This document shows positions 1 to 7,740 of a DNA stretch of 64,000 nt, one piece after another. Origin of the DNA: Polynucleobacter sp. JS-Mosq-20-D10 (GTDB lineage: Bacteria; Pseudomonadota; Gammaproteobacteria; Burkholderiales; Burkholderiaceae). The number at the start of each line of letters is the position of its first letter. Position 1 is the stretch's first letter. The stretch is from NCBI RefSeq assembly GCF_018687755.1, contig NZ_CP061305.1:1921099-1985098 (forward strand). The letters run 5' to 3'. The position numbers and the translations under genes were made by a program. The notes under the pieces were generated by a model. That model was given only the letters and a program-made list of their open reading frames with translations. It had not been told where the DNA came from and did no database searches.

Positions 1-278
1 TCGTGAAATGACGCGGATTTGGCGCCCAAAGATTTACGGTGCTTCAGGATTGAATAAAACATGACACCAAAAACGCCAATAAATATCAAAGCGCAAATGA
101 CCAACATCATCCAATGCAACCAATGAATCTCTGCCATGATTTTTGTGGCTGGGGCAGTGAAATTCAGCTGATTTACTGCTGGACCACCTCGCATATCTTC
201 AGCAGCACGTGCAAATGCTGTGCCAAAGGCTGCTACTAAATAGAGCGAAGCCCTAGTGACTTTTCCAAATAAATTCAT
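1..278 (-). CDS. coxB: Cytochrome c oxidase subunit II, N-terminal part (cut by window edge)
   Basis: Reading leftwards from an ATG at 278, about 92 residues are visible before the window edge. They give a short hydrophobic leader ending near AFARA, then a segment with GGPAVNQLNF, a hydrophobic helix (IHWLHWMMLVICALIFIGVFGVMFYSI in two pieces around residues 52-78) and the charged KHRKSLGAKSASFH. This is the typical start of bacterial CoxB: leader, first membrane helix and the KHRKS segment before the second helix. CoxB carries the CuA centre of the aa3-type oxidase, but that C-terminal domain lies outside the window. The rest of the cox operon should continue to the left. The family call is from recognition, without a search. 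Confidence 0.85.
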   Translation of the reverse strand, partial: MNLFGKVTRASLYLVAAFGTAFARAAEDMRGGPAVNQLNFTAPATKIMAEIHWLHWMMLVICALIFIGVFGVMFYSILKHRKSLGAKSASFH

Positions 279-366
279 CTTATTCTCTGTTTATTGTCGT
301 GAGCTTCTGCAGAAATACACCCTCAGGAAGCCCAAAAAACGGTATCAAGCAATTCAAGTAGCGCTA

Positions 367-395
367 ATTATAGGGTTAATTAGACTCAAGAACAA
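367..395 (-). promoter_or_regulatory. Candidate sigma-70 promoter for coxB
   Basis: On the minus strand a perfect TATAAT (367-372) follows TTGTTC (390-395) with a 17-base spacer. Transcription would start near 360 and leave an untranslated leader of about 80 bases before coxB. The -10 box is embedded in an inverted repeat, CTAATTA (364-370) and TAATTAG (377-383), which could be an operator or chance in AT-rich DNA. The rest of 279-457 shows nothing else I can support. Confidence 0.5.
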
Positions 396-457
396 ACCGG
401 ACTAACTATGCCGCCCTCAATCTTGGCAATGGTTTAAAAGATAGTGAACACTTACAC

Positions 458-1261
458 TTAAGCAGAATCATTCCTAGTCTTGCGCCCGATTTGATTTAAA
501 CCAATATAAGCGACATCATCTTGCGCCTTGGCGAGGTTCTTACCCAAAGCCCAAGCATGCCCATAAACCACCTCTAAAGTCAGTTTTTGAGGTAACTGAG
601 TAGCTATGGCGCTATCTTGATAGTTAGAACCAAGCAAATTGAATGCCCTTGCGTCTGATAGAAGGACGCTGTCAGAGTCATATTCCAAACCCAAGAACTC
701 CATATCCATCACTGGGTCAGAAAAACGCTCACCCAACAGGGCATCTCCCATATCGTGCATATCCCAAGGGCTAGCCAAGTTTTGAATGGGTAATTGTTGC
801 GCCAAGAGTTCGGATCTGAGCTCTTTGGCAGTATCTGGACCCAGATAGCTAAATGTTAGTAATCCACCTTCTTTCAGTACTCGCCAGCACTCCTGCAAAA
901 AATGCTTTGGGTCAACTAAATCCTGAATCAAGAGAACACTCACTACTAAATCTACAGAATTACTAGGAAGATTAATGCGGCCTGTTTTCTTGTAGTCGTC
1001 CAGAGAAATCAGGGATACCAACTTCATTCTTGAATTCCAAAAACGAGCCACTCTCAATTTAAGTAAATTAAAACCCGATAGCTCGCATTCTGGGGCACTG
1101 TGAAAACGAATTCCTGGAAAGCGTTTTGTCAGAAAAGAACTATGTACCCCAGGGAAATCTGGAATCAACAAGATGTCTTGTGGCTCTAATTTCACGATAT
1201 CTAATTTTTGCAACATGCGCGTTGCAATTTCGTCCTGAAGCCATCTGATTGATTGGGTCAT
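458..1261 (-). CDS. BioC-like SAM-dependent methyltransferase with a degenerate SAM motif
   Basis: A 267-residue class I methyltransferase fold. The second half fits the BioC (malonyl-ACP O-methyltransferase)-like family of beta-proteobacteria: SVDLVVSVLLIQDLVDP at about 102-118 (strand 4 region), then RVLKEGGLLTFS and LGPDTAKELR at about 127-149. The glycine-rich motif I, normally close to VLDAGCGPG, reads ILLIPDFPG at 30-38, so the usual SAM-binding glycines are mostly missing. I chose the ATG at 1261. An in-frame TTG at 1336 would add 25 residues but has no ribosome binding site and runs into comF. A role in biotin synthesis is only suggested by family likeness, and activity is doubtful given motif I. 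Confidence 0.65.
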   Translation of the reverse strand: MTQSIRWLQDEIATRMLQKLDIVKLEPQDILLIPDFPGVHSSFLTKRFPGIRFHSAPECELSGFNLLKLRVARFWNSRMKLVSLISLDDYKKTGRINLPSNSVDLVVSVLLIQDLVDPKHFLQECWRVLKEGGLLTFSYLGPDTAKELRSELLAQQLPIQNLASPWDMHDMGDALLGERFSDPVMDMEFLGLEYDSDSVLLSDARAFNLLGSNYQDSAIATQLPQKLTLEVVYGHAWALGKNLAKAQDDVAYIGLNQIGRKTRNDSA

Positions 1262-1284
1262 TGGCTCAGTATACTCAGCGACCC

Positions 1285-2037
1285 ATGCGCCCAATAGAGA
1301 ATATTTTCCAAGCAATTTGTTCTCACCTGCTACCAAGCGCGTGCATTGTTTGCGGAGTATTTCAGCGACTCACTCTCTGCCATGATTGCTTGGTCCAATT
1401 AGAATCAGATCAGCTATCTAATTACGAATGCTGTCAGCAATGTGGTCTTGCTCTTGAAGTTAGTGAGCTGACAAAAAAATGCTGCCGAGAGTGCATCACT
1501 AACCCACCCTACTTTGATGAAACTCACTGTCTTGATCGCTACGAGGGTAGATTGCAGGCTGCCTTGCATCTCTTCAAATATCAGCGACGTCTTGCTTATG
1601 CACATGGACTGACATCAGCATGGAATCAACTGATGAGTCCGAGCTTAAATAATTTACGGGCAGACTATTTGCTACCAGTGCCACTAAGTCCAGAAAAATT
1701 GTGTTCTCGCGGCTTTAATCAAAGCTGGGAGTTAGCCAGGCGGATTGATTGTGACAAACGTATCCATAAAAACCCACACATCTTAAAACGCTATCACCAT
1801 ACCCAGCATCAGGCCAAAGAGAATCGTGCTAATCGTCAAATTGCTATTCAAGATATGTTTTACATCAACCCTCAATTTCAAGGGCAACTAGAATCCGCTA
1901 CAGTAATTGTGTTTGACGATGTCATGACTAGTGGTGCAACCTTAAATGAAATCGCCCGCGTATTAAAGGACAATGGGGCATCTCATGTTACTAATTGGGT
2001 TCTTCTACGAACGCTGTACCCAACCTCAAGAAATTAA
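1285..2037 (+). CDS. comF: ComF family phosphoribosyltransferase-like protein
   Basis: A 250-residue protein starting MRPIENIF. The first 70 residues hold four CxxC-type pairs (C20/C23, C32/C35, C49 or C50/C53, C66 or C67/C70), the usual zinc-ribbon pattern of ComF. The C-terminal part is a type I phosphoribosyltransferase fold with the PRPP loop VFDDVMTSGAT at about 211-221. ComF proteins are linked to uptake of transforming DNA in naturally competent bacteria, but the biochemical activity is poorly defined. The start at 1285 lies only 23 bases from the start of the divergent methyltransferase. An earlier in-frame ATG at 1249 would overlap that gene and is less likely. trmL follows 15 bases downstream on the same strand. 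Confidence 0.85.
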   Translation: MRPIENIFQAICSHLLPSACIVCGVFQRLTLCHDCLVQLESDQLSNYECCQQCGLALEVSELTKKCCRECITNPPYFDETHCLDRYEGRLQAALHLFKYQRRLAYAHGLTSAWNQLMSPSLNNLRADYLLPVPLSPEKLCSRGFNQSWELARRIDCDKRIHKNPHILKRYHHTQHQAKENRANRQIAIQDMFYINPQFQGQLESATVIVFDDVMTSGATLNEIARVLKDNGASHVTNWVLLRTLYPTSRN

Positions 2038-2052
2038 TATAAAGCTCAGCAC

Positions 2053-2523
2053 ATGTTTAATATCGTTTTATTCGAACCAGAAATTCCACCCAACACGGGC
2101 AACATTATTCGCCTGTGCGCAAACACGGGAGCAAAGCTGCATCTCATCGAGCCACTCGGCTTTCCGATGGAAGATGCCAAACTTCGCAGGGCTGGCCTGG
2201 ATTATCACGAGTTCGCTAAAGTAAAAGTTCATCAAAACTGGGCGCAATTTCTGGTTGATGAACAGCCTGAGCCTGAGCGTATTTTTGCCTTGACCACCAA
2301 GGGATCCGGCAAATTTCATGATGGCACGTATTTGCCTGGGGATTATTTTGTTTTTGGTTCAGAAACCAAAGGTATCACCGAAGAAGTCAGAAGCTCAATT
2401 CCACGCCCGAACCAAATGCGCTTAGCAATGCAAGATAGCAGTCGTAGCTTGAATCTCTCGAATACGGTTGCGATTGTAGTTTATGAGGCTTGGCGTCAAA
2501 ACGAATTACTTGGTGGAAGTTAA
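2053..2523 (+). CDS. trmL: tRNA (cytidine/uridine-34-2'-O)-methyltransferase TrmL
   Basis: A 156-residue SPOUT methyltransferase, full length for TrmL. It starts with FNIVLFEPEIPPNTGNIIR, the family's signature first motif. It continues with FGSETKGI near residue 100 (motif 2) and SLNLSNTVAIVVYEAW near 133-148, which forms the trefoil-knot SAM site. TrmL methylates the ribose of the wobble base in certain leucine tRNAs. It follows comF by 15 bases and probably shares its transcript. It converges on gpsA with only five bases between the stop codons. Confidence 0.92.
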   Translation: MFNIVLFEPEIPPNTGNIIRLCANTGAKLHLIEPLGFPMEDAKLRRAGLDYHEFAKVKVHQNWAQFLVDEQPEPERIFALTTKGSGKFHDGTYLPGDYFVFGSETKGITEEVRSSIPRPNQMRLAMQDSSRSLNLSNTVAIVVYEAWRQNELLGGS

Positions 2524-2528
2524 GAAAC

Positions 2529-3551
2529 TTACACTTCAAGCTTGGGATCGCGCCCCATTAGTTTTTTAACCGCTTCCTGTGGCGATAGTTTTCCAGATAA
2601 GACCTCGCCCATCATTGCAGTAATTGGCATCTCAACACCCAAACGCGTAGCGAGATCGCCGACAGCAGAGGCACATAAGACACCCTCAGCAACATGCCCT
2701 AAGTTATCCAAAATTTCAGGCAGGGGTTTTCCTGCTGCAAGCGCCAAACCAACGCGACGATTACGAGAGAGATCTCCAGTAGCCGTCAAGATCAAATCGC
2801 CTACACCAGTTAAACCCATACAGGTCTCTGGTCTACCACCAGCCGCCTTTACTAAACGCATCATTTCTGCGAGGCCACGAGTTAATACTGCAGCGCGTGC
2901 ATTTAAACCAAGATCTAAACCATCACCAATGCCAGCTGCAATCGCTAAAACGTTTTTAATAGCGCCACCTAGTTCGACACCAACCAAATCATCGCTGGCA
3001 TAGATGCGCATATTGCCGTGATGGAAAGCGCCCTGAACAATGTCACACAAGGCATTGGATTTGCTAGCAATGGTTAATGCACAAGGCATACCATTACCAA
3101 CTTCTTGTGCAAAACTAGGTCCTGATAGAGCGCCGTAAGAATGACGTATGCCATGGCTATATAGCTGATCTTCGCGTTCCACTATTTGGTGCGGCAATAA
3201 GGCAGAGTTGGGCTCTAAGCCCTTGCACAACCAAACAATATTGAGCGGATGTTTTGCGAGGCGCAATACCTGCGCCACTGTTTCTGATAAACCAGACATC
3301 GGGGTAGCAATCACCAAAAGATCATTTTTAGAAAGGCGCTCGATGGCTCTCTCAAAACTCACTTCTAATTGCAGGCCCTGAGGCAAGGCAGCACCGGGTA
3401 AATAGCCTGTATTTACACCTGACTTTTGCATATCCTCAATTTGCTCAACGCTTCGAGACCAAAGACTAACGTCGCCCGGCTGAAGATAGCGTGCAGCTTG
3501 CGCTGCCATAGCTGTGCCCCATGAACCAGCTCCAAGCAGCGTCACTTTCAT
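2529..3551 (-). CDS. gpsA: NAD(P)H-dependent glycerol-3-phosphate dehydrogenase
   Basis: A 340-residue protein with the N-terminal dinucleotide motif GAGSWGTA (7-14), the central LSGPSFAQEV stretch and the C-terminal helical domain with LGGAIKNVLAIAAGI and LTGVGDLILTATGDLSRNRR. It reduces dihydroxyacetone phosphate to sn-glycerol 3-phosphate, the backbone for phospholipids, in the cytoplasm. Length and motifs match the family. It is the last gene of the leftward group rhodanese-grxC-secB-gpsA, 24 bases after secB. Confidence 0.95.
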   Translation of the reverse strand: MKVTLLGAGSWGTAMAAQAARYLQPGDVSLWSRSVEQIEDMQKSGVNTGYLPGAALPQGLQLEVSFERAIERLSKNDLLVIATPMSGLSETVAQVLRLAKHPLNIVWLCKGLEPNSALLPHQIVEREDQLYSHGIRHSYGALSGPSFAQEVGNGMPCALTIASKSNALCDIVQGAFHHGNMRIYASDDLVGVELGGAIKNVLAIAAGIGDGLDLGLNARAAVLTRGLAEMMRLVKAAGGRPETCMGLTGVGDLILTATGDLSRNRRVGLALAAGKPLPEILDNLGHVAEGVLCASAVGDLATRLGVEMPITAMMGEVLSGKLSPQEAVKKLMGRDPKLEV

Positions 3552-3575
3552 GATCTGTGGGCTTTAAAAGTCAGC

Positions 3576-4097
3576 TTAGTGAGGAAGGATGATTTTGCTT
3601 TCATCGGCTGCGCTACTTTCCGTTGCAGTTGCTTGCGCTGCCTGCATCAGGCGATGCTCGTACATACCGTGGAAATTAATTTCATTCAAATGAATCGGCT
3701 GGAAACCAGCACGACTAATAGTGTCAGCAATATTCGAGCGCAGATAAGGATACAAAATTGTTGGGCAAGTAATACCTAGCATTGGATCAATTTGCTCTGC
3801 AGGAATATTACTAAATTCAAAAATACCTGCTTGCTTTGCCTCAACCAAGAAGAGCACTTTAGCCTCTACTTTGGAAGTTACTGTTGCAAGCAAGGCAACC
3901 TCAAAAATTTCATCACCTAGGCGGGTAACCGCAACATCAATCTCAACCTCAACTTGAGGCTCAGCTGCAACTAATAAAATTTGTGGTGCATGCGGTTGCT
4001 CTAGGGATAAATCCTTGAGATAGATTCTTTGAATACGAAAACCAGGCTCTTTTGAATTATCAGCTGCATCTGGAGCGGAAGTAGTTTGTTCAGTCAT
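3576..4097 (-). CDS. secB: Protein-export chaperone SecB
   Basis: A 173-residue protein with the SecB core: FRIQRIYLKDLSLEQPHAP, a central VEVEIDVAVTRLGDEIFEV, and CPTILYPYLRSNIADTISRAGF leading to PIHLNEINF. The N-terminal tail (TEQTTSAPDAADNSKEP) and the alanine/serine-rich C-terminal tail make it somewhat longer than E. coli SecB. As a tetramer it holds preproteins unfolded and delivers them to SecA. It lies between grxC (21 bases upstream) and gpsA, a neighbourhood common in proteobacteria. Confidence 0.95.
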   Translation of the reverse strand: MTEQTTSAPDAADNSKEPGFRIQRIYLKDLSLEQPHAPQILLVAAEPQVEVEIDVAVTRLGDEIFEVALLATVTSKVEAKVLFLVEAKQAGIFEFSNIPAEQIDPMLGITCPTILYPYLRSNIADTISRAGFQPIHLNEINFHGMYEHRLMQAAQATATESSAADESKIILPH

Positions 4098-4118
4098 GGA
4101 AACTTTCTGAGTAAATTT

Positions 4119-4373
4119 TTAAGCTAGCAGTGGATCAAGTTGGCCGGCGCGATCTAAGGCAACTAGGTCGTCATAACCACCAACATGAGTCTCACCAATG
4201 TAAATTTGTGGCACTGTACGACGACCAGTGCGGGTCATCATGATCTCGCGCTGCGCAGGATCCCGGTCAATCAGAATCTTCTCTAAATTGGCAACACCCT
4301 TCTTGTGCAGAAGCTTCTCTGCCATAACGCAATATGGGCAAACCTGAGTGCTATACATCGTGACTGGTGGCAT
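4119..4373 (-). CDS. grxC: Glutaredoxin 3 (dithiol)
   Basis: An 84-residue dithiol glutaredoxin with the active site CPYC at residues 12-15, the cis-proline segment TVPQIYIG near 53-60 and the GSH-binding GGYDDL near 65-70. It uses glutathione to reduce protein and mixed disulfides in the cytoplasm. Its substrate-recycling thiol, glutathione, is made by gshA and gshB found further along this window. It lies between the rhodanese gene and secB on the same strand. Confidence 0.94.
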   Translation of the reverse strand: MPPVTMYSTQVCPYCVMAEKLLHKKGVANLEKILIDRDPAQREIMMTRTGRRTVPQIYIGETHVGGYDDLVALDRAGQLDPLLA

Positions 4374-4390
4374 ATCTAAAGCTCGCTAAA

Positions 4391-4807
4391 TTATTTAACC
4401 AATGGCAAGGCTGCGGCTTGCCAACCTTGAACGCCGCCATCTAGGACTGCAACCTCTGGGAACCCCAGCTTATTAAGCTCTGGGACAAGCTTGCGAGCGT
4501 TTGCACCAGACTGACAGACCAAAATAATGGGATTGTTACGATCTAGCTTGAGCTTATCAATTCCAGATGGAATTTGATCAGCCAAAATATGCTTAGATCC
4601 TGGTAAATGGCCAATCTTAAAATCGGATGCTGGACGTAAGTCCAAAACGGCTGCTTTACGACGATTAATCCAAATAGTCGCCTCTGTAGGTGATAAGCCT
4701 TTTCCGCTAATAAGCGTAGATAATGCAGGAAGGAAAAGCGCTGCGCCCGTAACCAGCAGGAGGGCAATAAGCGCTAAATTATCAATTTGTGTGAGAAAGT
4801 TCATCAT
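4391..4807 (-). CDS. Membrane-anchored rhodanese-domain protein
   Basis: 138 residues: a hydrophobic helix at about 11-33 (LALIALLLVTGAALFLPAL) that should anchor it in the inner membrane, then one rhodanese domain (about 36-138) with the active-site loop CQSGANA starting at C98. This architecture resembles YibN, which neighbours grxC-secB in many proteobacteria. The exact sulfur or selenium donor role is not established by the sequence. Two adjacent ATGs (4807, 4804) are possible starts. It diverges from gpmA with only 19 bases between them. Confidence 0.85.
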   Translation of the reverse strand: MMNFLTQIDNLALIALLLVTGAALFLPALSTLISGKGLSPTEATIWINRRKAAVLDLRPASDFKIGHLPGSKHILADQIPSGIDKLKLDRNNPIILVCQSGANARKLVPELNKLGFPEVAVLDGGVQGWQAAALPLVK

Positions 4808-4810
4808 CGG

Positions 4811-4816
4811 ATTATA
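4811..4816 (-). promoter_or_regulatory. Candidate -10 box directly before the rhodanese start
   Basis: A perfect TATAAT on the minus strand ends five to six bases before the ATG at 4807/4804, so transcription would begin at or next to the start codon and give a leaderless or nearly leaderless message. I do not find a convincing -35 box at the right distance, so this remains a suggestion. Confidence 0.3.
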
Positions 4817-4826
4817 GAATGGCTCT

Positions 4827-5516
4827 ATGAAACAACTTGTCCTTATTCGTCATGGCGAATCCGCTTGGAACCTTGAAAACCGATTTACTGGCTGGGCGGA
4901 CGTTGACTTAACCCCCAAGGGCACTGAACAGGCCCTTACTGCAGGTGAAAACCTGCGTAAAGCTGGCTATGAATTTGATGTGGCCTACACCTCAGTACTC
5001 AGAAGAGCCATTCGTACCCTATGGCATGTTCAAGACACTATGGACCTCATGTGGTTGCCAGTGGTGCACAGCTGGAGACTGAACGAGCGTCACTATGGCG
5101 CCCTCACAGGTCTAAATAAAGCAGAAACTGCCCAAAAATACGGGGATGCCCAAGTTCATATTTGGCGTCGCTCCTTCGATATACGCCCACCGCTCCTAGA
5201 AAAAGATGATGAGCGTAATCCGCAAAATGATCCACGTTACGCAAAACTCAGCAATTCTGATATTCCCCTGGGGGAGTGCCTTAAAGACAATATCGAGCGT
5301 GTGCTACCCCTTTGGAATGAATCAATCGCCCCCGCCCTTAAAGCAGGTAAGCGTGTATTAATCGTCGCACACGGCAATAGCATCCGATCTTTAATTAAGT
5401 ATCTCGACCAGGTTTCTGATAAAGACATCATGGAAATCAATGTCCCCAACGGCATCCCGCTTGTTTACGAGCTCGATGACAATCTCAAACCGATTCAGCA
5501 TTTTTATTTGGATTAA
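4827..5516 (+). CDS. gpmA: 2,3-bisphosphoglycerate-dependent phosphoglycerate mutase
   Basis: A 229-residue histidine-phosphatase-superfamily enzyme. The phosphohistidine motif LIRHGESAWN starts at residue 6 with catalytic H9, followed by RFTGWADVDLT, the ERHYGALTGLNK substrate loop and the second histidine in VAHGNSIR near 182-189. It interconverts 3- and 2-phosphoglycerate in glycolysis and gluconeogenesis. Length and motifs match the cofactor-dependent form. ctpA follows 14 bases later on the same strand. Confidence 0.95.
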   Translation: MKQLVLIRHGESAWNLENRFTGWADVDLTPKGTEQALTAGENLRKAGYEFDVAYTSVLRRAIRTLWHVQDTMDLMWLPVVHSWRLNERHYGALTGLNKAETAQKYGDAQVHIWRRSFDIRPPLLEKDDERNPQNDPRYAKLSNSDIPLGECLKDNIERVLPLWNESIAPALKAGKRVLIVAHGNSIRSLIKYLDQVSDKDIMEINVPNGIPLVYELDDNLKPIQHFYLD

Positions 5517-5530
5517 GGTAAAACAGAAAT

Positions 5531-6964
5531 ATGCGCGTATTTTTCAAGAACTTTGCCCTAGTCTCTGTCGGCCTCATCGCCGGGGTTGCAGCCACTATCC
5601 AGCTTTCAGCTACAGCTCAACAGGGCACCACACTCCCTTTAGATGAGTTGCGCACACTGTCGAATGTCTTTGCGCAAATCAAGCGGGAGTATGTTGAGCC
5701 AATTGAAGATAAACAATTGCTAACTGATGCAGTCAAGGGTATGGTTAGTAGTCTTGATCCTCACTCCACCTATCTTGATAAAAAAGATTTCTCTGAAATG
5801 CAAGAACAGACCAGTGGCAAGTTTGCTGGTCTTGGTATTGAAATCACCTCAGAAGATGGCGTTGTCAAAGTACTCAATCCGATTGAAGATAGCCCTGCAG
5901 CACGTGCTGGACTCCAAGCTGGTGACCTCATTACTCGCTTAGACGACAAACCGGTTCGCGGCATGTCCTTAGATAAAGCAGTGCGCACCATGCGCGGTAC
6001 ACCAGGTACAAAAATTACCCTGACCGTTTTCCGCAAAAGCGAAGAACGCAGCTTTCCGGTAACAATTACCCGCGCTGAAATTAAAGTGCAATCAGTTAAA
6101 GCCAAAATTTTAGATAACAATATCGCTTGGGTCAGAGTGACGAGCTTTCAAGAACGTACCATTCCTGATCTTGCCAAGAAGTTAACTGAGCTTGCAAATC
6201 AAGATCCCAAAATGAAGGGCATCATTCTTGATCTCAGAAATAATGGCGGTGGCTTATTGCAAGGTGCAGTCGGTGTTGCTGCTGCTTTCTTGCCAGCAGA
6301 TGCTGTCATCGTTTCCACTAAAGGTCAGACATCAGACTCTAAGCAAGTGTTTAATGCAACACCGGCGATGTATCGCCTCAGTGAGCCTGGTGATCCTTTG
6401 GCTGGCGTTCCTTCCATCTATAAAAAATTACCAATGGTAGTTTTGGTCAATGCCTATTCAGCATCAGCCTCTGAAATTGTGGCTGGCGCATTACAAGATT
6501 ACAAACGTGCAACCATTATTGGCAAAACGACTTTCGGTAAAGGTTCTGTCCAAACGGTCCGCCCTCTAAGCAATGACTCAGCATTGAAAATCACTACGGC
6601 GTATTACTACACACCAAGTGGTAAATCAATTCAAGCGTATGGCATCAAACCCGATATCGCAGTGGATCAAAATAAAGATGGTGATCCTGATGATGTTTTG
6701 ATCACTCGCGAAATCGACAGCGAAAAGCATTTGCGTAATAAGCAATCTTCAGAAGAAAAACTTGCCGCTGAACGAGAAAAACGCCGGCTAGAAGAGTTAC
6801 AACGCATTGAAGAAAAAAATGCCAAGAAGACTCCAGAAGAGAAAGAAAAAGACAAGTCTAAAAAACCTGTCGAGCTTGGTAGTGCAGATGACTTCATGCT
6901 TACTCAGGCAGTTGCGTTTATCAATGGTGAGCCTGTAAAACGCTCAACCTCTAAGCTAGAGTAA
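5531..6964 (+). CDS. ctpA: C-terminal processing protease (S41 family, PDZ domain)
   Basis: A 477-residue protease with a signal or anchor segment at 5-25, a PDZ domain at roughly 95-170 (FAGLGIEI through GLQAGDLITRLDDKPVRGMSL) and the S41 catalytic core. The SASASE motif places the nucleophile at S312, and FGKGSVQ gives K337, the 25-residue Ser-Lys spacing of the tail-specific proteases. The last 80 residues are unusually charged (EEKLAAEREKRRLEELQRIE) and probably helical. It acts in the periplasm on C-terminal tails of proteins, often tied to cell-wall hydrolase control. It lies between gpmA and moeB in one run. Confidence 0.92.
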   Translation: MRVFFKNFALVSVGLIAGVAATIQLSATAQQGTTLPLDELRTLSNVFAQIKREYVEPIEDKQLLTDAVKGMVSSLDPHSTYLDKKDFSEMQEQTSGKFAGLGIEITSEDGVVKVLNPIEDSPAARAGLQAGDLITRLDDKPVRGMSLDKAVRTMRGTPGTKITLTVFRKSEERSFPVTITRAEIKVQSVKAKILDNNIAWVRVTSFQERTIPDLAKKLTELANQDPKMKGIILDLRNNGGGLLQGAVGVAAAFLPADAVIVSTKGQTSDSKQVFNATPAMYRLSEPGDPLAGVPSIYKKLPMVVLVNAYSASASEIVAGALQDYKRATIIGKTTFGKGSVQTVRPLSNDSALKITTAYYYTPSGKSIQAYGIKPDIAVDQNKDGDPDDVLITREIDSEKHLRNKQSSEEKLAAEREKRRLEELQRIEEKNAKKTPEEKEKDKSKKPVELGSADDFMLTQAVAFINGEPVKRSTSKLE

Positions 6965-6983
6965 GTTCTAGCATTAGGTATAT

Positions 6984-7736
6984 ATGAATGATGAGCAGTT
7001 ACTTCGCTACTCGCGGCATTTACTACTCGAGGAAATTGATGTTGCTGGCCAAGAAAAGCTTCTTGGCTCCCACATACTCATCATTGGTGCTGGCGGACTA
7101 GGAAGTGCTGCTGCACCTTACTTAGCTGCAGCTGGCGCGGGAAAAATAACGCTAGTTGATCATGACCAAGTCGAGCTCACTAATTTGCAGCGACAAATCA
7201 TGCATAGCCAGAACTCGATTGGTAAGACCAAAGTGGAGTCTGGAAAGCAATTTTTACACAACCTGAATCCCGCCCTCACGATTAACGCAATCGCAGAAAA
7301 GGCTTCAGAAGATCTACTCGATACACTCTTGCCGACAGTGCATCTCGTTTTAGATTGCACGGATAACTTTGCTACCCGCCAGCTTATCAATCAAGCCTGC
7401 TTTATCCACAAGATTCCGCTCGTCTCTGGATCTGCCCTCAAATTTGATGGTCAACTCAGCGTCTTTGATTTTCGTAATGAAATATCACCCTGCTATGCCT
7501 GCCTTTTTTCTCCGGAAGAACAGTTTGAAGAGGTCAGTTGTGCCAGCATGGGTATCTTTTCCCCTCTCGTTGGCATTATCGGCGCAATGCAAGCGGCCCA
7601 AGCTCTTCAGGTATTGATTGGCTTTGGTCAGCCTTTAGTTGGAAGAATGTTATTGTGGAATGCCGTCAATACTCAAATTGATGAGATTCGTCTTACTCGA
7701 AATCCCGCATGTAAGGTGTGTGGCTCCCCACACTAG
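6984..7736 (+). CDS. moeB: MoeB/ThiF family sulfur-carrier adenylyltransferase
   Basis: 250 residues, full length for the E1-like MoeB/ThiF family. Visible are RYSRHLLLEEIDVAGQEKL at the N-terminus, the ATP-binding GAGGLGSAAAPYLAAAG, the TLVDHDQVELTNLQRQ segment, DCTDNFATRQLIN, and the zinc pairs CYAC and CKVC near the C-terminus. These enzymes adenylate the C-terminal glycine of MoaD (molybdopterin) or ThiS (thiazole). Which carrier it serves cannot be told, since no moa or thi gene is in the window, so the symbol is a family label. It converges on ptsI with four bases between. Confidence 0.88.
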   Translation: MNDEQLLRYSRHLLLEEIDVAGQEKLLGSHILIIGAGGLGSAAAPYLAAAGAGKITLVDHDQVELTNLQRQIMHSQNSIGKTKVESGKQFLHNLNPALTINAIAEKASEDLLDTLLPTVHLVLDCTDNFATRQLINQACFIHKIPLVSGSALKFDGQLSVFDFRNEISPCYACLFSPEEQFEEVSCASMGIFSPLVGIIGAMQAAQALQVLIGFGQPLVGRMLLWNAVNTQIDEIRLTRNPACKVCGSPH

Positions 7737-7740
7737 GAAA

